Assembly: GCA_022844275.1 (NCBI GenBank)
Contig: JALHMB010000002.1
Span: 620,001 to 684,000, forward strand
Direction of reading: 5' to 3'
Origin: Hyphomicrobiaceae bacterium
GTDB taxonomy: Bacteria > Pseudomonadota > Alphaproteobacteria > Rhizobiales > Hyphomicrobiaceae
DNA length: 64,000 nucleotides
Of this stretch, positions 61,391-64,000 are shown piece by piece. The position numbers were made by a program, and so were the translations under genes. The notes under the pieces are model-generated. The model searched no databases, was not told where the DNA came from, and saw only the letters and a list, made by a program, of their open reading frames with translations. Position 1 is the stretch's first letter, and each line of letters begins with the position of its first letter.

Positions 61391-62386
61391 GTGGCGCTGG
61401 CCAATGCTGAAGAAACTGCCGACAAACCTGAGGCCCAGCGCGGCAAATTCAGAGATCCGGACTGGACGGTAGGTGGGGATCGGCGCGCCAGTGTCGGGCT
61501 CGATACTCTGCGCACGCTCTGGTTCAATACTGGCACGCTCTGCAACATCACCTGCCGAAACTGCTACATCGAATCCAGTCCGACGAACGACCGCCTCGTC
61601 TATCTGACCGCCGACGAGGTGCGCGGCTTCCTCGACGAGATCGCGGAGGAGGACCTCGGCACCGTCGAGATCGGGTTCACGGGCGGCGAGCCCTTCATGA
61701 ACCCCGACATCATCGCGATGCTCGACGCGGCGCTCGCCCGAGGCTTTCAGGTGCTCGTGCTGACGAACGGCCTCCAGCCCATGCTGCGCCCGCGCCTGAA
61801 GAAGGGGCTCCTTGGTCTCCGATCAGCCTACGGCGACCGCCTCACGATGCGCATCAGCCTCGATCATTACACACGTCAGCTCCACGAAGCCGAGCGCGGA
61901 CCACGCACTTTCGCCAAGTCGCTCGAAGCCATCGACTGGCTGTCCAGGGAAGGCTTCAAGACCGCCATCGCCGGCCGTAGTTGCTGGAACGAGGCCGAGG
62001 GCGACGCACGCGCGGGCTATACGAGGCTAATCGCCGAGCGCGGCTGGCACATCGACCCTGAGGATCCGCTTGCGCTGGTGCTGCTCCCTGAGATGGACGG
62101 CAGCCAGGAGGTTCCCGAGATCAGCGTCGGATGCTGGCAGATCCTCGGCAAGAGCCCGAGTGATCTGATGTGCGCCAAAAGCCGGATGATCGTCAAACGC
62201 AAGGGCGAGGAACGGCCGGCCGTCGTGCCTTGTACGCTGCTGCCCTACGAGCGCGCATTCGAGATGGGCGCAACACTCAGCGAGGCGGCGCGCGCCGACG
62301 GGGGCATGTTCGAGAGGGGCCACGTCAAGCTCTGCCACCCGCACTGTGCGAAATTCTGCGCGCTGGGTGGCGGAAGCTGTTCTTGA
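61391..62386 (+). CDS. radical SAM protein with C-terminal cysteine-rich region
   Basis: 331 residues from a GTG at 61391, preceded by TGCGAGGAGACTACGA. The radical SAM cluster is CNITCRNC (Cys51, 55, 58), with FTGGEPFMNPDI near 95. The C-terminal part has Cys in VGCWQI, LMCAKSR, VVPCTLLPYE and the end cluster CHPHCAKFCALGGGSC, so one or two auxiliary Fe-S clusters (SPASM/twitch-like) are likely. Reaction and substrate unknown. A repeat element starts 14 bp after the stop. Confidence 0.8.
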   Translation: MALANAEETADKPEAQRGKFRDPDWTVGGDRRASVGLDTLRTLWFNTGTLCNITCRNCYIESSPTNDRLVYLTADEVRGFLDEIAEEDLGTVEIGFTGGEPFMNPDIIAMLDAALARGFQVLVLTNGLQPMLRPRLKKGLLGLRSAYGDRLTMRISLDHYTRQLHEAERGPRTFAKSLEAIDWLSREGFKTAIAGRSCWNEAEGDARAGYTRLIAERGWHIDPEDPLALVLLPEMDGSQEVPEISVGCWQILGKSPSDLMCAKSRMIVKRKGEERPAVVPCTLLPYERAFEMGATLSEAARADGGMFERGHVKLCHPHCAKFCALGGGSCS

Positions 62387-62399
62387 CTGGCCGAGACGC

Positions 62400-62471
62400 T
62401 CGCGCCTTCGGCGCGAACAGGGCCTCAGGCCCTGTAACCCGATCGGGGGCCCCCCCGAACCCCCGCCTTTT
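62400..62471 (+). repeat. intergenic palindromic repeat, family 1
   Basis: Hairpins tcgcgccttcggcgcga, cagggcctcaggccctg and gatcgggggcccccccgaac, followed by ccccgcctttt. This is the same hairpin order as in the copies at 29480 and 43586. Confidence 0.65.
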
Positions 62472-62514
62472 GTGGATTTGGAGCGTGCCGCGAGCGAAAT
62501 TGTCATAGAAGACG

Positions 62515-62630
62515 GGTGGGTCCGGGAGGGTGTCCCTCGTCGCGCCAAAGGCGCGCCACATGGATTCGGAGGTGCGGGGTCAAGCCGAAGGCATGCCAGA
62601 GGCATGCGCCCCCGTCGCGCCACAGGCGCG
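62515..62630 (-). repeat. intergenic palindromic repeat, family 1, reverse orientation with extra hairpins
   Basis: gggtccgggagggtgtccct (62519-62538) followed by hairpins cgcgccaaaggcgcg (62540-62554), gcatgccagaggcatgc (62591-62607) and cgcgccacaggcgcg (62616-62630). It faces the copy at 62400, so the two form an inverted pair just before the next gene. The CxxCxxCC gene starts 39 bp downstream. Confidence 0.6.
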
Positions 62631-62669
62631 AAGCGGATAGGCTGGTATCCGGCCAAGACCGGAGGGCGC

Positions 62670-63479
62670 ATGAGCGAGGTCACGAGACAGCAGCGTCGTC
62701 GCGAGGCGCGGGAGCGGATCAAGGTCGGTCGCCATCTGCTCGGCCACGGCCTGCCTCTGCAACCCAGAACCTCCGAGATCGTGGCCATCGCGCAGGTCGT
62801 GAAGGCCAAGCTCGATGAGGCCGGCAACGATCGGCGCGCGAGCGAGGCGGCGGAGCTCGCGCAGACACTGGGAGAGACCTCGCTCGCAGCGCGGCCGTCC
62901 ACGCAGCAGAAGATCGCCTGCACGCGGGGGTGTAGCTACTGCTGCCATACGTTCGTCGCGATCACGCCGCCGGAGGTTTTCCGTCTCGCTGCGGCGGTGC
63001 GCGCCGGCCATGCGGCAGGCATGACACCCGATGTCGTTCGAGAGCGCGGGCGCGCGCAAATTGGCGTCAGCCCGGAGGCGCGGATTGGCGGCAAGCTCGC
63101 CTGTCCGCTGCTCGTCGACGGTGGCTGCTCGGTCTATCGATTTCGCCCGCTCGTCTGCCGGCAGGCGACGTCGCTCGACGTTGCCGTCTGCATCGACGAA
63201 TTCGAGGGGCGCAATCTCAATGCGCAGATTCCCATCTCGGGCGTGCATCTCCAGCACGCGAGCAACGCGCACATAACGCTGCTCGGCGCGATGCGGGCGA
63301 TGGGTTATGCGACGGACGCTCTGGAGCTCGCTGCCGCGCTGGACGCTGCTCTCGCACTGCCGGACGCGGAGGCGCGCTGGCTCAAGGGCGAAGACGTATT
63401 CGCGAGCGTGCCGCGGCAGGTCAAGCGCGAGGCGCGATTGGAGCAGGCCATCAGCCACGTCGCAGCGGCGCTAGTGTGA
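62670..63479 (+). CDS. YkgJ-family cysteine-cluster protein
   Basis: 269 residues from the ATG at 62670, which follows GGAGGGC. The central metal site is CTRGCSYCC (Cys 84, 88, 91, 92), with more Cys in ACPLLVDGGCSVYRFRPLVC and DVAVC, as in the zinc/iron-chelating CxxxCxxCC domain (YkgJ/FliB-like). Some members act as protein lysine methylases (flagellin), most are unassigned. It follows the radical SAM gene by 283 bp of repeats. Confidence 0.8.
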   Translation: MSEVTRQQRRREARERIKVGRHLLGHGLPLQPRTSEIVAIAQVVKAKLDEAGNDRRASEAAELAQTLGETSLAARPSTQQKIACTRGCSYCCHTFVAITPPEVFRLAAAVRAGHAAGMTPDVVRERGRAQIGVSPEARIGGKLACPLLVDGGCSVYRFRPLVCRQATSLDVAVCIDEFEGRNLNAQIPISGVHLQHASNAHITLLGAMRAMGYATDALELAAALDAALALPDAEARWLKGEDVFASVPRQVKREARLEQAISHVAAALV

Positions 63480-63533
63480 GATGCCAGCACCGAAGGCTGC
63501 GCGAACTTCGGAATCGGGACACTAGCATCCTAA

Positions 63534-63559
63534 AGGGGCTCAGCGGCTGCCGAGCCCCT
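63534..63559. terminator. terminator between the cysteine-cluster gene and mscL
   Basis: aggggctc / gagcccct stem of 8 bp with a 10-base loop (agcggctgcc), between two convergent genes and without a long T run. Confidence 0.55.
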
Positions 63560-63569
63560 GAGAACGCGC

Positions 63570-63980
63570 CTACTTCTTGACGAGCGCGTCGCGGATTTCC
63601 TTGAGGTACTGCTCGGAGGGCGGCGGGGGAGGTGGCGGCGCGGCAGCCTGTTCCTTCTCGAAGCGCTGGCGGAGCATGTTGACGCCCTTGACCAGCATGA
63701 AGACCGCCCAGGCGATGATCACGAAGCTGATCACGTTGTTAAGGAAGACGCCGATATTCATGGTCACGGCTTCGCGACCGGCCTCGGCAGCGCGCAGCGG
63801 AATCTTGATGTCGGAGAAGTCGACGCCGCCCAAGACCATGCCGATCGGCGGCATGATGACGTCTTTGACCAGCGACGACACGATAGTGCCGAAGGCGCCA
63901 CCGATGATGATACCAATAGCCATGTCGAGGACGTTGCCCTTGAGGGCGAATTCCCGGAATTCATCGAGCAGTTTCTTCAT
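63570..63980 (-). CDS. mscL: large-conductance mechanosensitive channel MscL
   Basis: 136 residues from the ATG at 63980 ([20 protein letters not shown]), preceded by GTGGAGGACCC. The pore helix [31 protein letters not shown] near 17-47 (core [19 protein letters not shown]) and the second helix [20 protein letters not shown] identify MscL. It forms a homopentameric channel that opens under membrane tension. A stretch of seven prolines lies in the linker before the C-terminal helix. Confidence 0.96.
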   Translation of the reverse strand: MKKLLDEFREFALKGNVLDMAIGIIIGGAFGTIVSSLVKDVIMPPIGMVLGGVDFSDIKIPLRAAEAGREAVTMNIGVFLNNVISFVIIAWAVFMLVKGVNMLRQRFEKEQAAAPPPPPPPSEQYLKEIRDALVKK

Positions 63981-64000
63981 AGGTGGGTCCTCCACGTTGG

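Noticed and set aside
1-64000. CRISPR arrays, prophage, insertion sequences, tRNA and rRNA genes
   Set aside because: No regularly spaced direct repeats, no transposase or integrase reading frames, no tRNA-like cloverleaf and no ribosomal RNA sequence were seen.

Overview
The window is high-GC DNA (roughly 60-65 % G+C by eye) with dense, mostly short-spaced operons. It looks chromosomal and alphaproteobacterial, most likely from the order Hyphomicrobiales (Rhizobiales). The pointers are a crotonyl-CoA carboxylase/reductase (ethylmalonyl-CoA pathway), a sigma-32 RpoH, an L31 protein without zinc-binding cysteines, several small exported Arg/Gly/His-rich proteins of a kind common in that order, and Rhizobium-like lipid-modification genes. 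The genus cannot be fixed from the sequence alone. I see no rRNA, tRNA, CRISPR array, prophage or complete insertion sequence.

Layout. 1-5000: 5' part of ccr, metY, a TPR lipoprotein and a GT39 membrane glycosyltransferase. 5200-10120: a three-gene 2-oxoacid (probably 2-oxoglutarate) oxidoreductase operon carrying its own flavin/Fe-S NADP reductase. 10400-15810: rpmE, an iron-permease-like protein, a coupled operon joining a sulfite-oxidase-type molybdoenzyme to SdhB/C/D-like electron-transfer subunits, and small exported proteins. 15900-24740: acyl-CoA and organic-acid metabolism (3-hydroxyisobutyrate dehydrogenase family, CoA-transferase pair, thiolase-like protein, class III CoA-transferase) with sfsA, a Tim44-domain protein and rmlD. 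24750-30760: a YqaA-like protein, RraA-like protein, rsfS, rlmH, enoyl-CoA hydratase, a metallo-hydrolase and an ornithine/lysine decarboxylase. 31000-34520: a lipid/sugar envelope operon (GT39, PAP2, GT2, LAB_N). 34680-37540: an Old Yellow Enzyme, a dual-specificity phosphatase and rpoH. 37600-41725: a four-gene flavin monooxygenase/TPP decarboxylase operon. 42000-43565: yicC and gmk. 43860-51205: a ten-gene Mrp-type cation/proton antiporter operon without a full-length MrpA. 51435-55470: a cupin, a DUF4337-like protein, a ThiO-like oxidase, a GNAT and exported proteins. 55690-63980: rimO, a second GNAT, a PaiB-like protein, valS, a radical SAM protein, a CxxCxxCC protein and mscL.

The most interesting units are the molybdoenzyme/SdhBCD-like operon at 11406-13925, which has no SdhA flavoprotein beside it; the LLM/TPP/Baeyer-Villiger operon at 37608-41724; the MrpA-less antiporter operon, including a gene whose best start appears to be an ATA codon; the leader of the decarboxylase at 30758; and two families of palindromic intergenic repeats (29.5, 43.6, 62.4, 62.5 and 0.9 kb; and 16.8 and 43.7 kb).
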